From assembly GCF_017876625.1 (NCBI RefSeq), contig NZ_JAGIOH010000001.1:1240001-1304000 (forward strand): DNA of 64,000 nucleotides, read 5' to 3'. The notes under the pieces were generated by a model. The model was not told the DNA's origin. It made no database searches and saw only the letters and a list, made by a program, of their open reading frames with translations. The position numbers and the translations under genes were made by a program. Numbering within the stretch: the stretch's first letter is position 1; every line of letters begins with the position of its first letter. This document shows, in pieces, positions 1-7,727 of the stretch. This DNA is from Streptomyces syringium. Lineage in GTDB: Bacteria; Actinomycetota; Actinomycetes; Streptomycetales; Streptomycetaceae.

Positions 1-2904
1 GCTGCCGAAGCCCTCGTCGATGAAGAGCGTGTCGAGCCGCATGCCGCCCGCCTCGTCCGTGACGACGTCGGCGAGGCCGAGGGCGAGGGAGAGCGAGGCG
101 AAGAACGTCTCGCCGCCCGAGAGGGTCGCGGTGTCGCGTTCGCTGCCGGTCCAGGAGTCGATGACGTGCAGGCCGAGGCCGGAGCGGCCGCGGCCGCCGG
201 TGCGCTGGTCGGAGTGGACGAGGGTGTAGCGGCCGCCGGACATGCGCTGGAGGCGGGCGGTGGCGGCGGCCGCGACCTGTTCGAGGCGGGCGGCGAGCAC
301 GTAGGACTCCAGGCGCATCTTGCGCTCGTTGTCCGCGGAGGTGCCGGCGGCCAGTGAGGCGAGGGACGCCACCCGGTGGTGCTCCTCGCGCAGGGGCGCG
401 AGCCGGTGCGCGTCGGCGGTGGCCTGTGCGGAGAGCCGGTCCAGTTCCGTGCAGCGGGTGCGGGCGGCGGCGTCCTCGGCAGAGGCGCGCTGCAGGGCGC
501 GGGTGGCGGTGTCGGCGGCTTCCTGCGCGGCCCGGGGGTCGGCGGGGGGAAGCGCGGCGGCGTCCGCGGCGGCCGGGTCGGCCAGCTGGGCGGCGACCTC
601 GGTCTCCTCCCGCTGCCACCGGTCGAGGCGGTGTTGCAGCTCCCGCTGCTCGGCGGCGGTCAGGAGCGCGTCGGCCGCGCCCTCGGGGGTGTCGAAGCCC
701 GCGCGGTAGGCGGCGTCGGCGAGGCGGGCGTCGGCCTCCTTCAGACGCGTCGCCGCGTCCTGTGCCGCCCGTACGGTCCCGGCCGCTTCGGCGAGGGACG
801 CGAGCTGCCGCTCCAGCAGCGTCGCGCGCTGCGCGACGGTCGCGGCACCGCCACGCGCCTGGGTCAACTCCTCTTCCAGCGCGGCCAGTTGGGCGTCGAG
901 GCGCTCCCGGTGGGCCGTGCGGGCGGAGCTGCGCAGTTGCGCGGCCTGGTGTTCCTCCCGGCGCAGCTCGTACTCGCGCTCGGCGCGCTCCAGCGCCTCG
1001 CGGGCGGCGTGGGCGCCCGAGCCCGCGTCCCGCGCCTCGGTGAAGGCGCGCAGGACGTCCTCTGCGGCGGCGGCAAGTTCGGCGACGGTGGCCGTGCCCG
1101 CCGCGGCGGTGGCGGTGGCGAGGGCCTCGCGCAGGGTGTGCAGCCGCCGGTCGGTCTCCTCGCGTGCGGCGTCGGCCCGCCGGGAGGTCTCCAGGGCGCG
1201 TTCCTCGTCGGTGCGGTCCACGTGGTCTGCCGCGGTCCGCGCCGGGTCGGGGTGCTCGGTGGAGCCGCACACCTTGCACGCCTCGCCCGGACCGAGTTCG
1301 GCGGCCAGCTCGGCGGCGAAGCCGAGCAGCCGGCGTTCCTTGAGGTCCAGCCAGTGCTCACGGGCCTCGTTGGCCCGTTCGCGGGCGCCGCGCAGCCGTT
1401 CCTCGGCGTCCTCGACCTGGCGGGCCAGGCGGTCGCGTTCGACGGCGGCGCCGAGCCGCTGCCGGGCGGGGGCCAGCTCGCCCTCCAGGCGGGCGGCCCG
1501 GGTGGCCGCCTCCCGGGCGGTCTCGACGCGCTGCTCGTGGGCGGCTCGCCGACTCTCCCAGCCGGCGAGCCAGTCGGCCGTGTCGGTGAGGGTGTCCTCG
1601 TCCAGGCGGGCGTCGCGTGCGAGGGTCGCGCGTTCCGCGGCGATCTCGGCGGCCCGCTGTTCGGCGCGGCGGGCGCCCGCGAGCGAGCCGAGTTCCTCGT
1701 GGAGCCGCCGCTCCAGCGCCGCCAGCGTCTCGGACCCGCTGTCGGCGTGCTCGGCCGGCAGCTCCCGTCGCGCCCGGGCTTCGGCGGTGACGGCGTCGCG
1801 GTGGGCGCGCTCGACCCGTTCGCGGAGCTCCAGGACGGGGGCGACGGACTCGGCGGCGCGGGCCCGGTCCAGCCGCTCGCGCACCCGCCGCGTCTCCTCG
1901 CGCCGCTCTTCGAGGGCGAGGGCCCGCTGCCGGGCGTCGGCGTGGCGGCGCTGGAGGCGGTCCCGTTCGCGTACCGCGTCGGCTTCCTCCCGTGCGGCGC
2001 GGTGGGCCTCCTCGGCGGCCCGGGCGGCGGCCGCGGCGATGTCACGGCGCTCGCGGGCGTTGCTGCGGGCGAGGGCCGCCCATTCCAGGACGGCCTCGGC
2101 CAGTCCGGGGGCGCCGGGCGCCAGGGGCGGCTCCGCGGCGCGCTGCGCCGGTACGGACACGGCGCGGGGCGGCCGCGTGCCGGGCGGGGCCACGGTCGCG
2201 GGCGCGGGCGTGCCGACCTCGGGCAGCGACGGGTCGGCCGCGGCCTGCCGCATCCGGTGGCCGAGGGCGAGCAGCCGCTCGTCGCCGGTGGTGACCTGCT
2301 TCTCGGCGGCCCTGCGCAGTTCGGCGAGGTGCGCTTCGACGGCGGCGAAGCGGCCGGTGTCGAAGAGCTTGCCCAGCAGCTTGCCGCGGGCGGCGTCCTC
2401 GGCGCGCAGGAAGCGGGCGAAGTCGCCCTGAGGCAGGAGGACGACCTGGCAGAACTGTTCCTGGCTCATGCCGAGCAGTTGCTTGATCTCCTCGCCGATC
2501 TCCTGGTGGGAGCGGCTGAGGCCCTGCCAGTGGCCGTCCTTGTGCTCGCGGAGCGCGCTGTAGGCCTTCTCGCGGGTGACTCCGGTGCCGCGCTTCTTGG
2601 GGCGTGGCTGCTCGGGCCGGCGGGTGATCTCCAGGCGGCGTCCGCCGACGGTGAGGTCGAGCATCACCTCGGTGGGGGTGCCCGGCTCCGCGTGATCGCT
2701 GCGCAGGGTCAGTCCGCTGCCCTGGCGGGCGCCGGGGACCGTGCCGTAGAGGGCGTAGCAGACCGCGTCGAGGATGGACGTCTTGCCCGCGCCGGTGGGC
2801 CCGTGCAGCAGGAACAGTCCGGCGGCGGACAGTTCGTCGAAGTCGATGTGCTGGGTGGCGCCGAAGGGGCCGAAGGCGGTGACGGTGAGCCGGTGCAGCC
2901 TCAT
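1..2904 (-). CDS. sbcC: SbcC-type exonuclease ATPase subunit (partial, C-terminus cut by window edge)
   Basis: SMC-like ATPase of the SbcCD complex, which opens hairpins and trims DNA ends in the cytoplasm. The frame begins MRLHRLTVTAFGPFGA, followed by a Walker A (GPTGAGKTS, about residues 35-43), a Q-loop region (VVLLPQGDFARF), a long Ala/Arg/Glu-rich coiled coil, and a CxxC zinc hook (CKVCGS) with cysteines near residues 543 and 546. The frame stays open to base 1, where the distal Walker B/D-loop (DTLFIDEGFGS) is visible, so only the extreme C-terminus is missing. The ATG at 2904 overlaps the sbcD stop by 4 bp (ATGA), implying translational coupling with sbcD upstream. Family and order are the usual actinobacterial arrangement. 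Confidence 0.96.
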   Translation of the reverse strand, partial: MRLHRLTVTAFGPFGATQHIDFDELSAAGLFLLHGPTGAGKTSILDAVCYALYGTVPGARQGSGLTLRSDHAEPGTPTEVMLDLTVGGRRLEITRRPEQPRPKKRGTGVTREKAYSALREHKDGHWQGLSRSHQEIGEEIKQLLGMSQEQFCQVVLLPQGDFARFLRAEDAARGKLLGKLFDTGRFAAVEAHLAELRRAAEKQVTTGDERLLALGHRMRQAAADPSLPEVGTPAPATVAPPGTRPPRAVSVPAQRAAEPPLAPGAPGLAEAVLEWAALARSNARERRDIAAAAARAAEEAHRAAREEADAVRERDRLQRRHADARQRALALEERREETRRVRERLDRARAAESVAPVLELRERVERAHRDAVTAEARARRELPAEHADSGSETLAALERRLHEELGSLAGARRAEQRAAEIAAERATLARDARLDEDTLTDTADWLAGWESRRAAHEQRVETAREAATRAARLEGELAPARQRLGAAVERDRLARQVEDAEERLRGARERANEAREHWLDLKERRLLGFAAELAAELGPGEACKVCGSTEHPDPARTAADHVDRTDEERALETSRRADAAREETDRRLHTLREALATATAAAGTATVAELAAAAEDVLRAFTEARDAGSGAHAAREALERAEREYELRREEHQAAQLRSSARTAHRERLDAQLAALEEELTQARGGAATVAQRATLLERQLASLAEAAGTVRAAQDAATRLKEADARLADAAYRAGFDTPEGAADALLTAAEQRELQHRLDRWQREETEVAAQLADPAAADAAALPPADPRAAQEAADTATRALQRASAEDAAARTRCTELDRLSAQATADAHRLAPLREEHHRVASLASLAAGTSADNERKMRLESYVLAARLEQVAAAATARLQRMSGGRYTLVHSDQRTGGRGRSGLGLHVIDSWTGSERDTATLSGGETFFASLSLALGLADVVTDEAGGMRLDTLFIDEGFGS

Positions 2905-4067
2905 CGGGTCTCCTCGCGGACGGTCTCGGTCCCGGCCAGCCGGACGGCGTCGAGCGCGGTGGTGAGCACGGCGGCCTCGGCCTCGTCGGCGGCCCGGCCG
3001 CCGCGCACATGGGCCACGAAGTCCTCGGCGATCTGCCGGTCGGTGCGGCCCCGCAGCCGCTGGGCGTAGGAGGCGAGCGGGTCCTCGGGGGCCCGGTCGG
3101 GTTCGAAGACGAGGCTCACCACGTGCGGGAAGCGCCGGGCGAGCCGGGCCATGGGCTCCTGGGGGCGGTGCGCGTCGGTGAGCGTGGCCTCGACCCATGC
3201 CTGCTCGTGGCGCTCCAGCCGCGGGTCGTCGAGGAGGTCGTCGAGACGGCCGCGGATGCGGGCGAGCGGGCGCGGCACGGGGCAGTCGAGCCGCTCGGCG
3301 GTGACCGCCCCTGCGGCGTCGAGGTCGATCAGCCACATGGTCTTGCGGTGGTCGGTCTCGGAGAAGGAGTACGCGAGGGGGGAGCCGGAGTAACGGACGC
3401 GCTCGGTGATCGTCTGGGAGCCGTGGAGGTGGCCGAGCGCGGTGTAGTCGACGCCGTCGAAGACGGCCGCGGGCACGGCGGCGACGCCGCCCACGGTGAT
3501 GTCGCGCTCGCTGTCGCTCTCGGCGCCACCGGCGACGAAGGCGTGGGCGAGGACGACGGACCGGGTGCCGGCGGGCCGGGTGGCGAGGTCGGCCCGGACC
3601 CGGTCCATCGCGGCCTCCAGCACGGCGGCGTGGCTGCCGCGGCGGGCGCCGAGCTCCTCGCGCACGAGGGCGGGTTCGAGGTAGGGCAGACCGTAGAAGG
3701 CGACGTCGCCGTGCGCGTCGGCGAGGAGGACGGGGGTGCCGCAGGCGGCCGGTGCGGTGCGCAGATGTATGCCGGCCCGCTCGATGAGGCCCGCGCCGAC
3801 GCCGAGACGGCGGGGCGAGTCGTGGTTCCCGGAGATCATCACGGTGGGTACACCGAGGTCGGCGAGCCGGTGCAGGGCGTCGTCGAACAGCTCGACGGCG
3901 GTGAGCGGCGGCACGGCCCGGTCGTAGACGTCACCGGCGACGAGGACCACGTCGACCCGCTGCTCGCGCACGGTGTCGACGAGGTGGTCGATGAACGCGC
4001 GCTGGGCCTCCAGCAGGCCCACGCGGTGGAAGGACCGGCCGAGGTGCCAGTCCGATGTGTGCAGCAT
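2901..4067 (-). CDS. sbcD: SbcD exonuclease nuclease subunit
   Basis: Mre11-type metallophosphoesterase, nuclease partner of SbcC. The 388-residue product starts MLHTSDWHLGRSFH and shows the family motifs in order: DxH (SDWH), GDxxD (AGDVYDRA), GNHD (SGNHDSPRR), then later His motifs (VVLAHAF and GHLHGSQ). The open frame extends 32 codons upstream of this ATG, but the added sequence is basic and unrelated to the family, so 4067 is the better start. Length is normal for the family. It is the first gene of a two-gene operon with sbcC. Confidence 0.96.
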   Translation of the reverse strand: MLHTSDWHLGRSFHRVGLLEAQRAFIDHLVDTVREQRVDVVLVAGDVYDRAVPPLTAVELFDDALHRLADLGVPTVMISGNHDSPRRLGVGAGLIERAGIHLRTAPAACGTPVLLADAHGDVAFYGLPYLEPALVREELGARRGSHAAVLEAAMDRVRADLATRPAGTRSVVLAHAFVAGGAESDSERDITVGGVAAVPAAVFDGVDYTALGHLHGSQTITERVRYSGSPLAYSFSETDHRKTMWLIDLDAAGAVTAERLDCPVPRPLARIRGRLDDLLDDPRLERHEQAWVEATLTDAHRPQEPMARLARRFPHVVSLVFEPDRAPEDPLASYAQRLRGRTDRQIAEDFVAHVRGGRAADEAEAAVLTTALDAVRLAGTETVREETR

Positions 4068-4216
4068 TCTCAACGCGGGGCTCCGGCCTGCATGCTTTCC
4101 GTTCCTCCGCGCTCCGATCCGACACCGACCCAGCACGGTACTCGATGTGGACACCCGCCACATGGGCTCCGGACGGAACGGGGCCCGCCGCGCGTCGGCC
4201 CCGGGGCCCCGCCGGG

Positions 4217-4843
4217 TCAGGCGTCCTCGTACGCCTCGCCGCCCAGCTCGAAGCCGGCCGTTCCCGCCGTGGTGTCCGCCAGCCAGGCGCGGAACGATTC
4301 GACGTCCGCCTCCGGCAGTCCGATCTCCATGCGCACCCCGGAGCCGTAGGTCACCTCGCGCACCGCGCGGCCGGTCGCCCGCAGCTCGTTCTCCAGTTTC
4401 CCGGCCCGCTGGTGGTCGACGGTGACCGTCGCGAGGCGGAAGCGCTGCCGGGTGACGGTGCCGAGGGTGTCGAGGGCTTCGCCGACGGCCCCGCCGTAGG
4501 CGCGGATGAGCCCGCCAGCGCCGAGCTTGACGCCGCCGAAGTAGCGGGTGACGACGGCCACGGCGTACCGGACCTCGCGGCGGAGCAGCATCTGCAGCAT
4601 GGGGACCCCGGCGGTGCCGCCGGGCTCGCCGTCGTCGCTGGCCTTCTGGACGGAGCCGTCGGCGCCCAGGACGTAGGCGAAGCAGTGGTGGCGGGCGGTG
4701 GGGTGCTCCTTGCGGACGCGCGCGATGAAGGCCTGCGCCTCCTCTTCGGTCGCGGCGGGCGCGAGCGCGCAGAGGAAGCGCGACTTGTTGATCTCGATCT
4801 CGTGCACGCCTTCGCGCGCGACCGTCCGGTACTGCTCTTGCAT
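4217..4843 (-). CDS. YigZ/IMPACT family protein
   Basis: A 208-residue protein matching the YigZ/IMPACT (UPF0029) family: an N-terminal domain with INKSRFLC, HHCFAYVLG, SDDGEPGGTAG and VVTRYFGGVKLGAGGL signatures, followed by a small C-terminal ferredoxin-like domain (about residues 135-205). Biochemical function in bacteria is not settled; the eukaryotic relative acts on translational control. It is a single gene with about 150 bp separating it from sbcD and a short divergent gap to the next gene. Length fits full-length bacterial members. Confidence 0.9.
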   Translation of the reverse strand: MQEQYRTVAREGVHEIEINKSRFLCALAPAATEEEAQAFIARVRKEHPTARHHCFAYVLGADGSVQKASDDGEPGGTAGVPMLQMLLRREVRYAVAVVTRYFGGVKLGAGGLIRAYGGAVGEALDTLGTVTRQRFRLATVTVDHQRAGKLENELRATGRAVREVTYGSGVRMEIGLPEADVESFRAWLADTTAGTAGFELGGEAYEDA

Positions 4844-4919
4844 TCCACCACCCTATGCGGCGCCGTGACCGGGGCGGGAACCGCGGGAATGATCAGTGCG
4901 GGCCGCTCGTTGAGCGGGC

Positions 4920-5327
4920 ATGTACGCAGAGGCGGGGATCATCCGGAAGATCATCGAGCGGACCGGCGACACCTGGGCGGTGGTCGGTCTGTCGACGAAC
5001 GAGCAGCGCGCGGCGTTCGGCGTCGCCGAGGTGCTCCAGCGGTACGGCAAGCGCGTCGTACCCGTGCACCCCAAGGCCGAGACGGTGCACGGCGAGCAGG
5101 GATACCGCTCCCTGTCCGAGGTGCCCTTCCCCGTCGACGTGGTGGACGTCTTCCTCCGCTCCGAGCTCGCGGGCTCCGTCGCGGACGAGGCCGTCGCGAT
5201 CGGTGCGAAGGCGGTCTGGTTCCAGCTGGGGGTCATCGACGAGGAGGCGTACGAGCGGACGCGCTCGGCGGGGCTGGACATGGTGATGGACCGGTGTCCG
5301 GCGATCGAGATCCCGCGACTGCGCTGA
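4920..5327 (+). CDS. CoA-binding domain protein
   Basis: A 135-residue single-domain protein of the CoA-binding (Rossmann, PF02629-type) family. The N-terminus (MYAEAGIIRKIIERTGDTWAVVGLS) leads into a nucleotide-binding strand, then RYGKRVVPVHPKAETVHGEQGYRSLSEVP and the conserved VDVVDVFLRSE and GAKAVWFQLGVI segments. These proteins resemble the N-terminal part of succinyl-CoA synthetase alpha and of acyl-CoA synthetases; their own substrate is unknown. The gene runs alone, convergent with the YbaK-like gene, and ends before a strong hairpin at 5380-5413. Confidence 0.88.
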   Translation: MYAEAGIIRKIIERTGDTWAVVGLSTNEQRAAFGVAEVLQRYGKRVVPVHPKAETVHGEQGYRSLSEVPFPVDVVDVFLRSELAGSVADEAVAIGAKAVWFQLGVIDEEAYERTRSAGLDMVMDRCPAIEIPRLR

Positions 5328-5379
5328 GGTCCGCCCGGCCGGGGGCGGGTGTGCACCTCGGCTGCACGGCGGTGTCCTT

Positions 5380-5413
5380 CGCCGGACGGGCTGCTTTCGC
5401 AGCCCGTCCGGCG
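5380..5413. terminator. Bidirectional intrinsic-type hairpin
   Basis: Perfect inverted repeat with 14-bp GC-rich arms (CGCCGGACGGGCTG and its complement) around a CTTTCG loop. It lies between the convergent genes ending at 5327 and 5469. There is no long T-tract, which is usual for Streptomyces terminators. Confidence 0.8.
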
Positions 5414-5468
5414 ATTGAGGACGAGACGGCGGGTCAGCCGCGCTGTCCGCGGCGCCGGGCCCGAACGG

Positions 5469-6032
5469 TCAGACGCCGAGCCCCGCGAGGACCGTGGCGC
5501 CGGGGAGTTCCGCGAGCGCCTTGCCGGGGACGATCAGCTTGCCCCGGCGGCTGCCGCTGCCGATGAGCAGGTACGGGGCGTCGGCGACGGCGGCGTCCAC
5601 CAGCACCGGCCAGTCGGCGGGCAGTCCGATCGGGGTGACGCCGCCGAACTCCATGCCCGTCGCGCCGAGCGCGGTGTCCATGGGCGCGAACGAGGCCTTG
5701 CGGGCGCCGAGGTGCCGGCGGACGACGCCGTTGACGTCCACGCGCGTGTGGCCGAGCACGAGGCAGGCGGCGAGCGTGGTCGTGCCGCCACGCCTGGCCG
5801 CGACGACGACGCAGTTCGCGGACTGCTCCAGCAGCCCGGCGCCGTAGTGCTCCACGAGGACGGCGGTGTCGGCACGTTCCGGATCGGTGTCGACGTGGAG
5901 CAGCTGCTCGGCCGGTACGGAGCCGCGCCAGTCGCGGACGGCGGCGGCCACCGGGCCGACCAGCAGGTCCAGGGCCTCGGCGGCGGGGCGGACATCGTCG
6001 AAGGCGTCCATCGGGGTGCTCACACGCGCCAA
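5469..6032 (-). CDS. YbaK/EbsC-type aminoacyl-tRNA deacylase-like protein
   Basis: A 187-residue YbaK/EbsC-domain protein, related to trans-editing deacylases that hydrolyse mischarged aminoacyl-tRNA. Visible signatures are CVVVAARRGGTTTLAACLVLG, then RKASFAPMDTALGATGMEFGGVTPIGLP, with the Gly-rich GGVTP core typical of the family, and a C-terminal GSGSRRGKLIVPG segment. The start is ambiguous. TTG at 6032 has a GGGGAG about 10 nt upstream; GTG at 6023 (MSTPMDAFDD) has poorer spacing but fits the fold equally well. Substrate cannot be assigned from sequence. Confidence 0.85.
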   Translation of the reverse strand: MARVSTPMDAFDDVRPAAEALDLLVGPVAAAVRDWRGSVPAEQLLHVDTDPERADTAVLVEHYGAGLLEQSANCVVVAARRGGTTTLAACLVLGHTRVDVNGVVRRHLGARKASFAPMDTALGATGMEFGGVTPIGLPADWPVLVDAAVADAPYLLIGSGSRRGKLIVPGKALAELPGATVLAGLGV

Positions 6033-6099
6033 GCCAGCAGGGCTCCCCGGCCCGCTCGTGCGGCCGTCCCACCGGGTGGAGCGGGGGGGACAGGGCGGG

Positions 6100-6672
6100 T
6101 CACCGCGCGGGCGGGATGGCCACCGCCATCGTCATCTCGACGGTCTCGGCGCCGTCGTTGCGGTAGGCGTGCGGGGCGCCCGCGTCGAAGGTCGCCGACG
6201 TACCGGCGGGCACGGTGTGCGCCTGCCCGTCGACGACGAGCGTCAGCACACCGGCGGTCACCCGCAGGAGTTCGACGGTGCCGGGCGGGTGGGGGTCGGA
6301 GTCGCTGCCGTCCCCGGGGACGATCCGCCAGTCCCACAGCTCCAGCGGTCCGCTCGCCTCGGCGCCGACGAGGAGCGTGGTGTGGCTGCCGGCCTCGCTG
6401 GACCACATGCGCACCGCCTGGGCCTCGGGGACGATCCGCACCAGCGCGCCCTGGTCCTGGTCGAGGAGGGTGGTGATGCTGACGCCGAGGGCGTCGGCCA
6501 GCTTCACGGTCGTGCCGACGCTCGGGTTCGTACGGGCCTGCTCGATCTGGATGATCATGCCTCGGCTCACCCCGGAGCGGGCCGCCAGGGCATCGAGCGT
6601 GAAGTGCCGCTCGGCGCGCCAGCGCTTGAGGTTGCGGGCGAGCGACTGCGTGAGCTGGTCGAGGTCCGTCAC
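6100..6672 (-). CDS. XRE-family HTH regulator with C-terminal cupin
   Basis: A 190-residue regulator. Residues about 5-65 form an HTH-XRE domain (LARNLKRWRAERHFTLDALAARSG, then VSRGMIIQIEQARTNPS), and about 100-185 a cupin sensor (PGTVELLRVTAGVLTLVVDGQ, PAGTSATFDAGAPHAYRN). The GTG at 6672 is chosen because GGGGACGG precedes it; the upstream in-frame ATG at 6720 would put the palindromic operator inside the gene. It is divergent from the EamA transporter at 6783, so the likely job is control of that transporter and of itself. Ligand unknown. Confidence 0.9.
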   Translation of the reverse strand: MTDLDQLTQSLARNLKRWRAERHFTLDALAARSGVSRGMIIQIEQARTNPSVGTTVKLADALGVSITTLLDQDQGALVRIVPEAQAVRMWSSEAGSHTTLLVGAEASGPLELWDWRIVPGDGSDSDPHPPGTVELLRVTAGVLTLVVDGQAHTVPAGTSATFDAGAPHAYRNDGAETVEMTMAVAIPPAR

Positions 6673-6678
6673 GGACCG

Positions 6679-6730
6679 TCCCCTATCGCGAGTGACAATA
6701 TTTTGAGTGACAGAGTTCAATAAGTTGAAC
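6679..6730. promoter_or_regulatory. Operator/promoter region between XRE-cupin gene and EamA gene
   Basis: The 110-bp divergent spacer is AT-rich compared with its surroundings. It has a perfect palindrome GTTCAATAAGTTGAAC at 6715-6730 and, just left of it, two direct copies of TGTCACTC (read on the minus strand) separated by AAAATAT. These are good candidates for XRE-cupin binding sites and core promoter elements; binding itself is inferred. Confidence 0.55.
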
Positions 6731-6782
6731 TACGGTGTGCTGGACCCCACCGTTCATCACACTGTACTGCGAGGTTTCCCCC

Positions 6783-7646
6783 ATGACAGCGGTCTTCGCC
6801 CTGGCAACCGCCCTTCTCTGGGGGCTTGCCGACTTCGGCGGGGGCATGCTGACCCGTCGCATCCCCGCTCTCACCGTGGTCGTCGTCTCGCAGCTGCTGG
6901 CCGTGGTCGTGCTGGGCGCGGTCGTCGTCGCCACGGGCGGCTGGTCCGAGGCCGGACCGCGGCTGTGGTACGCGGTGGCGGCCGGTGTGGTGGGCCCCGC
7001 GGCGATGCTCTGCTTCTACCGCGCGCTGGCCCTCGGGCCGATGGGGGTCGTCTCACCGCTCGGCGCGCTCGGCGGTGTCGCCGTACCGGTCGGGGTGGGC
7101 CTGGTGATCGGCGAACGGCCCGGGCTGCTCCAGATCGCGGGCATCGTGGTCGCCGTGGCCGGTGTCGTCCTCGCGAGCGGCCCGGGGTTCGGCGGCGCGC
7201 CCGTGCAGCGGCAGACGCTGGTGCTCACCCTCGTCGCGGCGTTCGGCTTCGGTTCGGTGATGGCACTGATCGCCGAGGCGTCGCACACCCTGACCGGGCT
7301 GTTCCTCGCCCTGTTCGTCCAGCGCGTCTGCAACGTGATGGTCGGTGGCGCGGCACTGTTCGCGTCCGCGCGGCGCGGCAATCCGGTGCTGCCCGCCGAG
7401 GGCGGGGGCGTCATCCGCGCGGCACTGCCGGCGCTCGCCTTCGTCGGCCTCGCGGACGTGGCCGCCAACGGCACGTACAGCATCGCCGCCCAGAGCGGAC
7501 CGGTCACCGTCGCCGCCGTCCTCGCCTCGCTCTACCCCGTGGTGACCGCGCTGGCCGCGCGCGGCCTGGGCGAACGGCTGCGCGCGGTGCAGGCGGCGGG
7601 CGCCGGCCTGGCCCTGGTCGGCACGGTCCTCCTCGCGAGCGGCTGA
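6783..7646 (+). CDS. EamA/DMT family transporter
   Basis: A 287-residue polytopic membrane protein with about ten hydrophobic segments in two repeats, as in the drug/metabolite transporter (EamA) family. The start at ATG 6783 (MTAVFALATALLWGLADFGGG) gives a proper first membrane helix; the in-frame ATG at 6735 would add a polar leader. The second repeat contains the typical SLYPVVTALAARGLGERL segment. Substrate unknown. Divergent from, and probably regulated by, the adjacent XRE-cupin protein, an arrangement often seen for amino-acid or metabolite exporters. Confidence 0.9.
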   Translation: MTAVFALATALLWGLADFGGGMLTRRIPALTVVVVSQLLAVVVLGAVVVATGGWSEAGPRLWYAVAAGVVGPAAMLCFYRALALGPMGVVSPLGALGGVAVPVGVGLVIGERPGLLQIAGIVVAVAGVVLASGPGFGGAPVQRQTLVLTLVAAFGFGSVMALIAEASHTLTGLFLALFVQRVCNVMVGGAALFASARRGNPVLPAEGGGVIRAALPALAFVGLADVAANGTYSIAAQSGPVTVAAVLASLYPVVTALAARGLGERLRAVQAAGAGLALVGTVLLASG

Positions 7647-7666
7647 CCTGGCCGCCCCCGGGGAAG

Positions 7667-7710
7667 ACATGCCTGCGGCCGACGCGTGAACGCGTCGGCC
7701 GCAGGCATGT
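7667..7710. terminator. Perfect 21-bp-arm palindrome, bidirectional terminator
   Basis: Left arm 7667-7687, two-base GA centre at 7688-7689, and a perfectly complementary right arm 7690-7710. It sits between the convergent genes ending at 7646 and 7728. It is unusually long and perfect for a terminator. Confidence 0.8.
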
Positions 7711-7727
7711 TCCGCCTCGGTCCCGCC

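Noticed and set aside
376..3069. Very long plus-strand open frame of about 900 codons
   Set aside because: It is the antisense shadow of sbcC/sbcD, Gly/Ala/Arg/Val-rich with no motif, produced by high GC. Similar long frames opposite 12,238-14,577, 42,333-44,048 and 48,937-50,856 were rejected for the same reason.
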